Source: Arthrobacter agilis (lineage in GTDB: Bacteria; Actinomycetota; Actinomycetes; Actinomycetales; Micrococcaceae). From it: a stretch of 64,000 nt of DNA. The DNA is taken from NCBI RefSeq assembly GCF_030816075.1, contig NZ_JAUSXO010000001.1:3410001-3474000 (forward strand). Direction: 5' to 3'. The first letter of the stretch is position 1, and each line of letters begins with the position of its first letter. Made by a program: the position numbers and the translations under genes. Below the pieces are notes generated by a model. The model saw only the letters and a program-made list of their open reading frames with translations, had not been told where the DNA came from and made no database searches. Below are positions 39,509 through 48,419 of the stretch, in pieces.

Positions 39509-40894
39509 CTAGAAGAGGAGGGCCAGTGCCTCGGTGAGGGTCGAGACCTCCCGCACCGAGAAGCCCTTCGGCACGGGACCGGTGCCGCCGGGCGACGCCG
39601 GGACGATCGCGTGGGTGAACCCGAGCCGTTCCGCCTCCTGGATGCGCCGGCCGATGCCCGGGACGGGACGCACCTCGCCGGCGAGGCCCACCTCCCCGAA
39701 CGCGATCAGCCGCGCGGGCAGGGGGTGGTCGGTCTTGGCGGAGGCGATGGCCAGGGCGACGGCGAGGTCGGTGGCGGGTTCGGTCAGGCGGACACCACCC
39801 ACCGTCGCCACATAGCTGTCGTCCTTGGAGAGGCTGACGGACGCGCGGCTCTGCAGCACCGCCAGCAGCATGGCGACGCGCGAACTGTCGAGGCCGCTGG
39901 TGGCCCGGCGTGGCTGGGAGTTGGCGGACTCGGCGAGGAGCGCCTGCACCTCGGCGAGGAGGGGACGCCGGCCCTCGAGCGTCACGGTGATGCAGGTACC
40001 CGACACCGGGTCCTTGGTGCGCGAGACGAAGAGGCCACTGGGATCGGCCAGTCCCTCGATGCCGCCGTCCGTCAGGTCGAAGCACCCCACCTCGTCCGTG
40101 GGGCCGTACCGGTTCTTCACCGCCCGCAGCAGGCGCAGGCGGGAATGGCGCTCGCCCTCGAACTGGCAGACGACGTCCACGAGGTGCTCGAGGAGGCGCG
40201 GCCCGGCGATGGAACCGTCCTTGGTGACGTGCCCGACGAGGAGCGTGGTCATGCCGCGGGCCTTGGCCGCCCCGATGAGGGACGCCGCGACCTCGCGTAC
40301 CTGCGTGACACCACCGGCGCTGCCGTCCACGGCCGCACTGCTGAGGGTCTGCACGGAGTCGACGATCAGCAGCGCCGGGTCGATCGATTCCACCTGGCCG
40401 AGCGCCTGGCCGAGGTCCGTTTCGGCGCTCAGGTACAGCGAGTCGGCCACGGCGTCGATCCGGTCCGCCCGCAGCTTCACCTGCGCCGCGGACTCCTCGC
40501 CGGTGACGTAGAGGACGTCCTTGCCCAGCCGGGCCACCCGCGCGGCGACGTCGAGCAGCAGCGTGGACTTGCCCACGCCGGGCTCCCCGGCGAGCAGGAT
40601 GACGGCGCCCGGCACCAGGCCGCCGCCGAGGACGCGGTCGAGCTCGTCGATCTTCGTCGGCTGGAATCCGGACAGGGTGGCATCGACGTCGGCGATCCGC
40701 CGCGCCGGGGTGGTGACCGCCGCGGCGGCCGTGGTGCGCGCGACCACCTGGCCCGTCTCCTCGACGGTGCCCCACGCCTGGCACTCACCGCAGCGCCCCA
40801 CCCATTTCGCCGTCGTCCATCCGCATTCCGCGCAGCGGTAGTTCGGGGTGTTGCTGCGGCTCGCGCGTGCGGCGGGAGAGGTCTTCGTGGGCAT
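39509..40894 (-). CDS. radA: DNA repair protein RadA
   Basis: RecA-related ATPase/branch-migration factor for recombinational repair (461 aa). A zinc finger at the start has Cys21, 24, 35 and 38. Walker A is GEPGVGKS at 103-110. The C-terminal Lon-like domain ends the protein. The usual KNRFG motif reads KNRYG here, a conservative change. Its start ATG 40894 follows a weak site, and it is followed by disA in the same orientation. The RadA-DisA pairing is functionally known in Bacillus, where RadA restrains DisA. Confidence 0.95.
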   Translation of the reverse strand: MPTKTSPAARASRSNTPNYRCAECGWTTAKWVGRCGECQAWGTVEETGQVVARTTAAAAVTTPARRIADVDATLSGFQPTKIDELDRVLGGGLVPGAVILLAGEPGVGKSTLLLDVAARVARLGKDVLYVTGEESAAQVKLRADRIDAVADSLYLSAETDLGQALGQVESIDPALLIVDSVQTLSSAAVDGSAGGVTQVREVAASLIGAAKARGMTTLLVGHVTKDGSIAGPRLLEHLVDVVCQFEGERHSRLRLLRAVKNRYGPTDEVGCFDLTDGGIEGLADPSGLFVSRTKDPVSGTCITVTLEGRRPLLAEVQALLAESANSQPRRATSGLDSSRVAMLLAVLQSRASVSLSKDDSYVATVGGVRLTEPATDLAVALAIASAKTDHPLPARLIAFGEVGLAGEVRPVPGIGRRIQEAERLGFTHAIVPASPGGTGPVPKGFSVREVSTLTEALALLF

Positions 40895-40932
40895 GGTTTC
40901 AGGCTACCGGCGCCCACCGACAGCCAGGCACG

Positions 40933-40966
40933 CCGCCCGCCAGGCACGCCACCGCCTGGCGGGCGG
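40933..40966 (-). terminator. Terminator of the FUSC gene
   Basis: Perfect 12-bp stem CCGCCCGCCAGG and complement with a 10-base loop, 22 bases after the stop of the FUSC gene. Confidence 0.7.
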
Positions 40967-40988
40967 AGCCGGGATGCGGAGCCGGAGC

Positions 40989-42116
40989 TCAGAGACGGGG
41001 CAGGTAGCCGGAGGCGTCCTCGTGGGAGAGGCCGGTGGCGCTCAGCAGGTCGACGACGAGCGGACGCAGGAGGAGGACGAGCCCCTCGCCCTCGAGGCGG
41101 CTGATGTTGAGGGTCACCGGGTGGAGGTCGGTGGCGACGGCCGCCAGTTCGTTGCGCGCCTGCCGCAGATTCAGGCGCCGCTCGGCGGAATCACCCGCCG
41201 AGAGGGCCCGGCTCAGGACGTCGACGGCGTCGGCGGTGTCCTCGAGCGCCTGGCCGAGCGTCTCGATCGCCTCGTCGGTCAGCGCCGCGTGGTTGATGGC
41301 CGAGGTCAGGCGGCGGGAGAACACGCGGCTGTTGCGGATGGCGAGATCGATCGAGTCGATGGCGCTGCGCAGGTCGCCGAGCTCGTCGCGGTGACGGCGG
41401 TACGCGGGGGAGATGCGTGCCACCTCCTCCGCAGCCCTCATGCCGCCCGTCAGGGTGTCGAGCTGGGCCTGGCAGCTGCGCGCCCGCACGAGCGCGTGCC
41501 ACGCGAGGGTGGAATCGCTCTGCCGGAGGGCCGAGGCGCCGTCACGGAGCACGCCGGAGAGCTCACCGAGCAGTCCGCGCACGTTGGTCTTCGGCTCACG
41601 GCGCGGGTCCCGGGGCAGCAGCACGGTGATCGCGAGCGCGAACAGGCCGCCCACGATCGCGTCGACGCTCCGCGTGAACGGTCCGCCCTGGGGTGCGGGC
41701 AGCAGCACCACGAGCAGGGACTGCAGCCCGAGCTGCGTGGTGAAGATGGTGCCGCTGTCCAGGAAGCGGGCCAGCAGGATCGAGATGAACAGCACGACGG
41801 CGGCCTGCCAGAGCCCGGTACCGAAGAAGGTGAGCAGGAGGTCGCCCACGGAGATCCCGAGGGTGCAGCCGATCGCCACCTCGAGGACCCGCCGGATGCG
41901 CGGATCCCGGGAGAACCCCAGCGAGATCATCGACGACGTCGCGGCGAACAGCGGACCGCTGTGGCCGAGGACGTGCTCCGCGAAGGCGTACGCCCCCACC
42001 GCGCAGGCGGTCATCTGCAGCGCCGGGACCACCGAGTTCGAGCTGCGCCTGAAGCCGATCCTGGAACGCTTGCGGAGGAAGGCGAGGGCTTTGGACACTC
42101 CCTGGCGCGGCGGCAT
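40989..42116 (-). CDS. FUSC family membrane protein (aromatic acid exporter type)
   Basis: Membrane protein (375 aa) with five or six helices in the first 165 residues, including GAYAFAEHVLG and GVAIGCTLGISVGDLLLTFFG-type segments, followed by a long cytosolic helical domain. This matches the FUSC/ArAE half-size proteins linked with efflux of fusaric or aromatic acids. Substrate is unknown. The region near residues 60-85 has the RDPRIRR motif seen in the family. It is divergent from pstS across 223 bases that also hold the PHO-box-like element. Confidence 0.82.
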   Translation of the reverse strand: MPPRQGVSKALAFLRKRSRIGFRRSSNSVVPALQMTACAVGAYAFAEHVLGHSGPLFAATSSMISLGFSRDPRIRRVLEVAIGCTLGISVGDLLLTFFGTGLWQAAVVLFISILLARFLDSGTIFTTQLGLQSLLVVLLPAPQGGPFTRSVDAIVGGLFALAITVLLPRDPRREPKTNVRGLLGELSGVLRDGASALRQSDSTLAWHALVRARSCQAQLDTLTGGMRAAEEVARISPAYRRHRDELGDLRSAIDSIDLAIRNSRVFSRRLTSAINHAALTDEAIETLGQALEDTADAVDVLSRALSAGDSAERRLNLRQARNELAAVATDLHPVTLNISRLEGEGLVLLLRPLVVDLLSATGLSHEDASGYLPRL

Positions 42117-42202
42117 GTCCTCAGTGTAAGAGGTGCATCGCGGCGAGACCTTCGTCTCATCCGCCCGGGTGGACCGGCCGGGGCGGGGAATGGCCCCGTG
42201 CT

Positions 42203-42224
42203 GTTCACTTTCCGTTCATGTCGC
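42203..42224 (+). promoter_or_regulatory. PHO-box-like direct repeats upstream of pstS
   Basis: Two adjacent 11-base units, GTTCACTTTCC and GTTCATGTCGC, each begin with GTTCA, the conserved core of the PhoP-binding PHO box in actinobacteria; a third degenerate unit follows. A TAGCTT -10 at 42252 lies 27 bases downstream. Confidence 0.7.
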
Positions 42225-42261
42225 TTCGTCAGTCTCGTTACCTGCACTGCCTAGCTTGAAG

Positions 42262-42283
42262 GATGTACAAGAACGCGTACATC
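42262..42283 (+). promoter_or_regulatory. Inverted repeat in the pstS leader
   Basis: GATGTAC and GTACATC separated by 8 bases, just after the predicted transcription start. It could be an mRNA 5' stem that stabilises the transcript or an operator for a second regulator. Confidence 0.4.
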
Positions 42284-42339
42284 TCCATCGGGTGCCACTC
42301 GCGCACCGATGAATACCTCCCTGGAAGGGGCAAAATCTA

Positions 42340-43458
42340 GTGAAGGCTCTTCGCTTCGGCCGCGCGGCGGCAGTTATCTCCGTAGCCGCGCTGGCGCTGA
42401 CCGCTTGCGGTTCCGACAACGCCACTGGCGAGCCCGCCGCGGAGGGCCCCACGTCCTCCGCAGCCGGCACGGCGGTGTCCGGGACCCTGACCGGTATCGG
42501 CGCCTCGTCGCAGAACTCCGCGATGGAGGCCTGGAAGGCCGGTTTCGAATCCGCCAACCAGGGCGCCATGGTGCAGTACTCGCCCGACGGCTCGGGTGCA
42601 GGGCGCAAGGCCTTCCTGAGCGGCGGCGCGCAGTTCGCCGGCTCGGACGCCTACCTCAAGGACGACGAGATGACCCAGGCCGTCGAGGTCTGCGGCCCGG
42701 ACGGCGCGCTGAACATCCCCGCGTACATCTCCCCGATCGCGATCGCCTTCAACCTCGGCGACGTCAAGGACCTGAACCTCGACGCGTCCACCATCGCGAA
42801 GATCTTCAAGAAGGAGATCACCGCCTGGAACGATCCCGCGATCGCCTCCCAGAACGAGGGCGTCGACCTGCCCGACACCCCGATCACCGTCGTGCACCGC
42901 TCGGACGAGTCCGGCACCACCGAGAACTTCGTGGACTACCTCTCCTCGGCGGCTCCCGAGGACTGGACCTACGAGGTCGACGGCGCCTGGCCCGCGGACC
43001 TGCAGTCCGAGAACGCCAAGGGCACCTCCGGTGTCGTCCAGACGGTCACCTCGACCGACGGCGGCATCACCTACGCCGACGCCTCCGCCGTGGGGGACCT
43101 CGGCAAGGCCAAGGTCAAGGTCGGCGAGGAGTACACGGAGATCAGCTCCGACGCGGCGGCCAAGGCCGTCGAGGTCGCCGAGCCGGTCGAGGGCCGCCCC
43201 GAGCTCGACATGTCCCTCGAGCTCCAGCGCGACACCACCGAGTCCGGCGCCTACCCCGTCGTCCTGGTCAGCTACCACGTGTACTGCACCACCTACGACA
43301 GCCAGGAGACCGTCGACCTCGTGAAGGCGTTCGGCTCCTACGTCATCAGCGAGGAAGGCCAGGCGGAGGCCGAGGCCTCCGCGGGCAACGCCCCTCTGTC
43401 CGCGTCGCTCAGCGAGAAGGCCCAGAAGGCCATCGACTCCATCAAGGTTGCCTCCTAG
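42340..43458 (+). CDS. pstS: Phosphate ABC transporter substrate-binding lipoprotein
   Basis: Binds phosphate outside the membrane for the high-affinity uptake system. A lipoprotein signal ends in ALALTAC with Cys23. Ligand-binding elements GIGASSQNS and VHRSDESGTTENF are intact, and the 372-aa length is normal. GTG 42340 is chosen because the signal peptide begins there, with GGAAGG 13 bases before. Upstream are PHO-box-like repeats and a -10 element. pstC follows after a stable hairpin that may let PstS be made in excess. Confidence 0.95.
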   Translation: MKALRFGRAAAVISVAALALTACGSDNATGEPAAEGPTSSAAGTAVSGTLTGIGASSQNSAMEAWKAGFESANQGAMVQYSPDGSGAGRKAFLSGGAQFAGSDAYLKDDEMTQAVEVCGPDGALNIPAYISPIAIAFNLGDVKDLNLDASTIAKIFKKEITAWNDPAIASQNEGVDLPDTPITVVHRSDESGTTENFVDYLSSAAPEDWTYEVDGAWPADLQSENAKGTSGVVQTVTSTDGGITYADASAVGDLGKAKVKVGEEYTEISSDAAAKAVEVAEPVEGRPELDMSLELQRDTTESGAYPVVLVSYHVYCTTYDSQETVDLVKAFGSYVISEEGQAEAEASAGNAPLSASLSEKAQKAIDSIKVAS

Positions 43459-43468
43459 CGAGGGCCAC

Positions 43469-43505
43469 CGGTCCCGTCTGGTCTAATGGAGACCGGGCGG
43501 GACCG
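43469..43505 (+). terminator. Intercistronic hairpin between pstS and pstC
   Basis: A 15-bp stem with two G-U pairs (GGTCCCGTCTGGTCT/AGACCGGGCGGGACC), extended by one closing C-G pair, and loop AATGG, 11 bases after the pstS stop. It may attenuate transcription or protect the pstS message. Confidence 0.6.
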
Positions 43506-43601
43506 TCCGCCGTTCACGGCTGGAATCAGCAGTGACCCTCCCCATCGGTCCGTCCCCGGGCCGTCACTGCAATCGAAATCGACCGCCTGGAAGGCAGAGA
43601 A

Positions 43602-44534
43602 GTGTCAACCAATTCGCTGAAAGCGTCGACAGATCGAGGCCGCGCAGGCGACAGGATCTTCTCCGGCATCTCCCTCACCGCCGGTGTCCTGATCCTGGCC
43701 GTGCTCTTCAGCGTCGCAGTGTTCCTGCTCGTGCAGGCCGCGCCGACCTTCACCGCCGATCCCACCGAGATCACGGGCGGTGACGGCTTCACCGCCTACA
43801 TCCTGCCGATCGTCATCGGTACCGTCATCGCCGCCGTGATAGCCCTGGCGATCGCGACCCCCGTCGGTATCGCCGTCGCCCTCTTCATCTCGCACTACGC
43901 GCCGAGGCGGCTCGCACGGGCCTTCGGCTACGTCGTCGACCTGCTCGCGGCCATCCCGTCCGTGATCTACGGCGCCTGGGGCTACATCGTCCTCGCGCCG
44001 CAGCTGGCCAGGGGCTACACCTGGCTCGCCGAGAACCTGGGCTGGATCCCGCTCTTCGCCGGGCCCGCGAGCCAGACCGGCAAGACCATGCTCACCGCCG
44101 GGATCGTCCTCGCGGTCATGGTCATCCCGATCATCACCTCGCTCAGCCGGGAGATCTTCCTGCAGACCCCCAACCTCCACGAGGAGGCGGCGCTCGCGAT
44201 GGGCGCCACGCGCTGGGAGATGATCCGCATGGCGGTCCTGCCGTTCGCGCGCCCCGGGATCATCAGCGCGACCATGCTCGGCCTCGGCCGCGCCCTCGGC
44301 GAGACCATGGCCGTGGCCCTGGTCCTCTCACCCGGTGCGCTCATCGCCAGCCTCGTGAAGTCCGGCAACCAGACCATCGCGGCCGAGATCGCGCTGAACT
44401 TCCCGGAGGCGTTCGGCCTGCGGCTCAACGAGCTGATCGCGGCGGGCCTCGTGCTGTTCGTGATCACGCTGATCGTCAACATGATCGCCCGTTTCATCAT
44501 CACCCGGCACAAAGAATTCTCGGGAGCTAACTAA
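43602..44534 (+). CDS. pstC: Phosphate ABC transporter permease PstC
   Basis: One of two membrane subunits (310 aa, six helices) forming the phosphate channel. The EAA loop is seen in HEEAALAMGATRWEMIRMAVLP, which contacts PstB. The GTG start at 43602 gives an N-terminal cytosolic segment of about 20 residues before the first helix. Stop and pstA start overlap by one base (TAATG), so translation is coupled. An N-terminal region of 140 bases separates it from pstS. Confidence 0.94.
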   Translation: MSTNSLKASTDRGRAGDRIFSGISLTAGVLILAVLFSVAVFLLVQAAPTFTADPTEITGGDGFTAYILPIVIGTVIAAVIALAIATPVGIAVALFISHYAPRRLARAFGYVVDLLAAIPSVIYGAWGYIVLAPQLARGYTWLAENLGWIPLFAGPASQTGKTMLTAGIVLAVMVIPIITSLSREIFLQTPNLHEEAALAMGATRWEMIRMAVLPFARPGIISATMLGLGRALGETMAVALVLSPGALIASLVKSGNQTIAAEIALNFPEAFGLRLNELIAAGLVLFVITLIVNMIARFIITRHKEFSGAN

Positions 44535-45640
44535 TGGCCACCAACCTGACGCTCCAGCGTCGCCAGTCCCAGCTCACCCGCGGCCACCTCCCCTCCTATG
44601 CGCTGTGGGTGGTCCTCGCGGCCGCCGTCATCCTCGGCGCGGCGCTGTCCTCCCTGATCGGGTTCAGCGTCGTCGGCTGGGCGGTCATCTCCGCCATCGT
44701 CTTCGTCTTCGCGGCCACCCTCGTGACCGCCGTCGGCGAGGGCGAGCGCAAGGCCAAGGACCGCCTCGTCACGTTCCTCGTGTACGGGGCCTTCCTGGTC
44801 GCCCTGCTGCCGCTCGTCTCGGTCCTCTGGACCGTGCTGGAGCGGGGACTCCCGGGCCTCAGCTACAACTTCCTCTTCACGTCGATGAACGGCGTCACCG
44901 GCGCCGTGGACAACCAGGCCGTGCAGAACGGCACGCCCGTGCTCGGCGGCGCCTACCACGCCGTGCTCGGGACGCTGCAGATCACCCTTTGGGCAACGCT
45001 CATCTCCGTGCCCATCGGCCTGCTCACGGCCGTCTACCTGGTGGAGTACGGCGCCGGCAAGAACCTCACCAAGGCGATCACGTTCTTCGTGGACGTCATG
45101 ACCGGCATCCCCTCGATCGTCGCGGGCCTGTTCGCGGCGGCGCTGTTCGGCCTCCTGTTCGGACCGGGCACCCGCACCGGGTTCGTGGCCGCCGTCGCCC
45201 TCTCCGTCCTCATGATCCCCGTGGTGGTCCGCTCCACCGAGGAGATGCTGAAGATCGTGCCCAACGAACTCCGCGAGGCGTCCTACGCCCTCGGTGTCCG
45301 CAAGTGGCGCACCATCACCCGCGTGGTCATCCCGACGGCGATCTCCGGTATCGCCTCCGGCGTAACCCTCTCGATCGCCCGCGTGATCGGTGAGACCGCG
45401 CCTATCCTTGTGACGGCAGGCTTTGCGAGCTCCATCAACTGGAACGTCTTCGGTGGCTGGATGAGCACCCTGCCCACCTTCATCTATTACCAGATCCTCA
45501 CGCCGACCTCCCCGACGTCGCCGGATCCGAGCAACCAGCGCGCCTGGGCCGCCGCGCTCCTGCTGATCCTCATGGTGATGCTCCTGAACCTGGTCGCCCG
45601 GTTCGTGGCCCGCATCTTCGCCCCCAAGACCAGCCGCTGA
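44534..45640 (+). CDS. pstA: Phosphate ABC transporter permease PstA
   Basis: Second permease subunit (368 aa), six core helices plus two extra N-terminal ones (residues about 23-65) that make it longer than the E. coli protein. The EAA loop LREASYALGVRKWRTITRVVIP lies near residue 250. It overlaps pstC by one base and is followed by pstB after 30 bases. No odd feature besides the N-terminal extension. Confidence 0.94.
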   Translation: MATNLTLQRRQSQLTRGHLPSYALWVVLAAAVILGAALSSLIGFSVVGWAVISAIVFVFAATLVTAVGEGERKAKDRLVTFLVYGAFLVALLPLVSVLWTVLERGLPGLSYNFLFTSMNGVTGAVDNQAVQNGTPVLGGAYHAVLGTLQITLWATLISVPIGLLTAVYLVEYGAGKNLTKAITFFVDVMTGIPSIVAGLFAAALFGLLFGPGTRTGFVAAVALSVLMIPVVVRSTEEMLKIVPNELREASYALGVRKWRTITRVVIPTAISGIASGVTLSIARVIGETAPILVTAGFASSINWNVFGGWMSTLPTFIYYQILTPTSPTSPDPSNQRAWAAALLLILMVMLLNLVARFVARIFAPKTSR

Positions 45641-45670
45641 CCACGCGCGGTACCTACCGATAAGGAAGCA

Positions 45671-46450
45671 ATGTCCAAGCGAATCGACGTCAAGGACCTG
45701 AACGTCTACTACAGCAAGTTCCTTGCCGTGGAGGACGTCAACATCAACATCGAAGCCCGTTCGGTGACGGCGTTCATCGGTCCGTCGGGCTGCGGCAAGT
45801 CGACGTTCCTCCGCACCCTCAACCGCATGCACGAGGTCATCCCCGGTGCGCGGGTCGAGGGCGAGGTGCTGCTCGACGGCGACAACCTGTACGACACCGC
45901 GGTGGACCCCGTGACCGTGCGCGGGCAGATCGGCATGGTCTTCCAGCGCCCCAACCCGTTCCCGACCATGTCGATCCGCGACAACGTGCTGGCCGGCGTC
46001 AAGCTCAACAACAAGCGCATGAGCAGGTCCGACGGCGACGACCTCGTCGAGAAGTCGCTGCGCGGCGCCAACCTCTGGAACGAGGTCAAGGACCGCCTGG
46101 GCCGGCCGGGGTCGGGGCTTTCCGGCGGCCAGCAGCAGCGCCTGTGCATCGCCCGCGCCATCGCGGTCTCGCCGCAGGTGATCCTGATGGACGAGCCGTG
46201 CTCGGCCCTGGATCCCATCTCCACGCTGGCCATCGAGGACCTCATCAACGAGCTCAAGGCCGACTACACCGTGGTGATCGTGACCCACAACATGCAGCAG
46301 GCGGCCCGCGTGTCCGACAAGACGGCGTTCTTCAACATCGCCGGCACCGGCAAGCCGGGCAAGCTCATCGAGTACGACGACACCACGAAGATCTTCAGCA
46401 CGCCTTCGGTGAAGGCGACGGAGGACTACGTCTCCGGGCGCTTCGGGTAG
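45671..46450 (+). CDS. pstB: Phosphate ABC transporter ATP-binding protein
   Basis: ATPase (259 aa) that powers phosphate uptake. Walker [10 protein letters not shown] is at about residue 35, the signature LSGGQQQRL near 155, Walker B VILMDEP near 172, and the H-loop histidine in VTHNMQQ. Start ATG 45671 has AAGGA 5 bases upstream. It ends the operon; no phoU follows, and the next genes converge from the other strand. Confidence 0.96.
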   Translation: MSKRIDVKDLNVYYSKFLAVEDVNINIEARSVTAFIGPSGCGKSTFLRTLNRMHEVIPGARVEGEVLLDGDNLYDTAVDPVTVRGQIGMVFQRPNPFPTMSIRDNVLAGVKLNNKRMSRSDGDDLVEKSLRGANLWNEVKDRLGRPGSGLSGGQQQRLCIARAIAVSPQVILMDEPCSALDPISTLAIEDLINELKADYTVVIVTHNMQQAARVSDKTAFFNIAGTGKPGKLIEYDDTTKIFSTPSVKATEDYVSGRFG

Positions 46451-46479
46451 GCACCACGCTCAACGGAATCACGGCAGCA

Positions 46480-46512
46480 ACGACGGCGGCTCCCACGCGG
46501 GGCCGCCGTCGT
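46480..46512. terminator. Bidirectional hairpin between pstB and the Pit gene
   Basis: ACGACGGCGGC and its complement form an 11-bp stem around an 11-base loop, lying between the ends of two convergent genes. Confidence 0.65.
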
Positions 46513-46576
46513 CGTTCCCGCAGCCGTCCCGCCGGCCTCCCGGCGGCCTCCCCGGGACGGCGCCGGACGGGCGGGG

Positions 46577-47587
46577 CTACAGCAGGGGGCTCAGCGCGAG
46601 GAGGAACACGGCGCCCAGCAGGGCGGTGATCGGGGCCGTGCCGAGCCAGACGGCGAGGATGCGGGTCACCTGCGGCCACTGGACGGAGGCGAAGCGCTGG
46701 TTGGCACCGGCGCCGATGATCGCCGAGGACATGGTGTGCGTGCTCGAGAGCGGGAAGTGCAGCGAGATGGCGCCGACGAACAGCATCACCGAACTCACCC
46801 CCTGCGCCGTCATGCCGCGCAGGGGATCGACGTGCACCAGCCGGTGGGCCAGGGTGTGGGTGATGCGCCACCCGCCGAAGAGCGAGCCGGCGGTCAGGAG
46901 CACGGCGGCGAACACCTGCACCCAGAGGGGCATGTCGGAGCCGGTGGCGTACCCGGACCCGACCAGGGCCAGCAGGATGACCGCCATGGTGCGCTGGCCG
47001 TCCTGGAGCCCGTGCCCGAGGGCGAAGGCCCCGGCCAGCACGGACTGCGCCATCCGGTTGTCCCTGTTGACGCGTCCGGGTGAGCGGTGGCGCAGCAGCC
47101 AGGTGGCGGGGAACACGGCGGCGTACGCCAGGAGGTAGGCGACGAGCGGGGAGAGCACCAGGGGCAGCACGATCTGCAGCAGGAGCGCCTCTCCCGCGCC
47201 GTCCATCGCCGGACCGTCGGTGAGCCGGGAGGCCCCACCGGCCCCGATGACGCCGCCGAGCAGGGCGTGGGTGGACGACGACGGCTTGCCGCGGTACCAG
47301 GTGAAGACCCCCCACGCGCCCGCGGCGAGCAGTGCCGCCAGGAGGATGCCGAGCCCGGTGGATCCCGAGGGGAGCCCGAAGCCGGCGTCGGTGAAGAACA
47401 GCGCCAGCGAGGTGCTGAGCAGCGCGCCGACGAGGTTGAACAGCGCCGCGAGCAGGACGGCGATGGTCGGGGTGAGCGCCCGCGTCCGCACCGCGGTGGC
47501 CACGGAGTTCGAGACGTCGTGGAAGCCGTTGAGGAACGCGAAGCCGCCCGCGGCGATGACCACCGTGCCGAGGAGGAGTGGCTCCAC
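46577..47587 (-). CDS. pit: Low-affinity inorganic phosphate transporter, Pit family
   Basis: Secondary transporter (336 aa), proton- or metal-phosphate-coupled. Both PiT signature repeats can be seen: GFHDVSNSVATAVRTRALTP near residue 22 and the second half with FPLSSTHTMSSAIIGAGAN near 280. About ten helices are predicted. GTG 47587 directly abuts the stop of the DUF47 gene, so the two are coupled. It converges with the pst operon, giving two phosphate uptake systems side by side. Symbol is the family name. Confidence 0.92.
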   Translation of the reverse strand: MEPLLLGTVVIAAGGFAFLNGFHDVSNSVATAVRTRALTPTIAVLLAALFNLVGALLSTSLALFFTDAGFGLPSGSTGLGILLAALLAAGAWGVFTWYRGKPSSSTHALLGGVIGAGGASRLTDGPAMDGAGEALLLQIVLPLVLSPLVAYLLAYAAVFPATWLLRHRSPGRVNRDNRMAQSVLAGAFALGHGLQDGQRTMAVILLALVGSGYATGSDMPLWVQVFAAVLLTAGSLFGGWRITHTLAHRLVHVDPLRGMTAQGVSSVMLFVGAISLHFPLSSTHTMSSAIIGAGANQRFASVQWPQVTRILAVWLGTAPITALLGAVFLLALSPLL

Positions 47588-48205
47588 CTACGATTCCTTG
47601 ACGAGGATGCTGCCCACCTGGGTGGCGACCCGCCGGATGTCCTTCGTGACGTCGACCAGCTGGTTGGCCACGTCACGGTGCCGCGCGTAGACGAGCGGCT
47701 TGTGGTCGTTCAGGAGTTCCGCGCACCAGCTGCGGTGGGTCCGTTCGGCGCGCCGGGCCAGGCGCAGGATCTCGATCCAGTACTCCTCCAGGTCCTCCAT
47801 GGAGTTGAGCCGCTGCATGGCGGTCGCCGTCAGCTCGGCCTGCCGGTTGATGACCTCGAGCTGGTCGGCGGCCCGCTGGCTCAGCTTGTTCAGCTTGTAC
47901 AGCGCGATGAGCTCGCCCGCGCCGTCGAGCTTCTCGATGGCCTCGTTGAGCAGGCGGGACAGCGCGTAGAGGTCCTCCCGGGGCAACGGGTTGATGAAGG
48001 AGGTCCGCATGGAGGTCAGGAGCGCGAAGTGCAGGTCCGTCGACGCCGATTCGTGCTGGTGCAGTTCCTCGGACAGGCGGTCGTACTCCTGGGTGGAGGC
48101 TCCGAGGATGGCGGACATCGTCCCGACGCCGAGGACGAGCTGCTGCGCCATGCGGGAGAGGAGTTCGAGCCCAGCGTTCTCCTGCGGGAAGAGGCGTAGT
48201 TTCAC
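47588..48205 (-). CDS. DUF47/PhoU-like partner of the Pit transporter
   Basis: All-helical protein (205 aa) of the DUF47 (TIGR00153) family, related to PhoU, which is regularly paired with Pit transporters and thought to regulate them. Typical N-terminus VKLRLFPQENAGLELL and middle helices with EANEAIEKLDGA-type acidic runs are present, the metal-binding part being acidic. I chose GTG 48205, preceded by GAGGA, over a TTG further upstream. Pit follows without a gap. Confidence 0.88.
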   Translation of the reverse strand: MKLRLFPQENAGLELLSRMAQQLVLGVGTMSAILGASTQEYDRLSEELHQHESASTDLHFALLTSMRTSFINPLPREDLYALSRLLNEAIEKLDGAGELIALYKLNKLSQRAADQLEVINRQAELTATAMQRLNSMEDLEEYWIEILRLARRAERTHRSWCAELLNDHKPLVYARHRDVANQLVDVTKDIRRVATQVGSILVKES

Positions 48206-48419
48206 GGAGTCTTCCTCGCAGGATATGGACGTATGGGCAAGCAGGTCGCGACGGCGCTGGCTGCCGGAGGGCAAAGTAGTGGCGCCGAACCGGGAGCGCC
48301 TCTCGGCGGAAGGCCGCTCGAAGCGGCTGAGTGTTGAAGCCCGGGGGTTCCACGGTCCGACGCCGTCTTAAGTCTTGCCCTCCCCGGAGCCGCTGTCAAC
48401 ACGTGCCCCGGAGGCCGGA

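Noticed and set aside
39509-40894. KNRYG in place of KNRFG in RadA as a sign of inactivation
   Set aside because: Tyr for Phe is conservative and all other motifs are intact.
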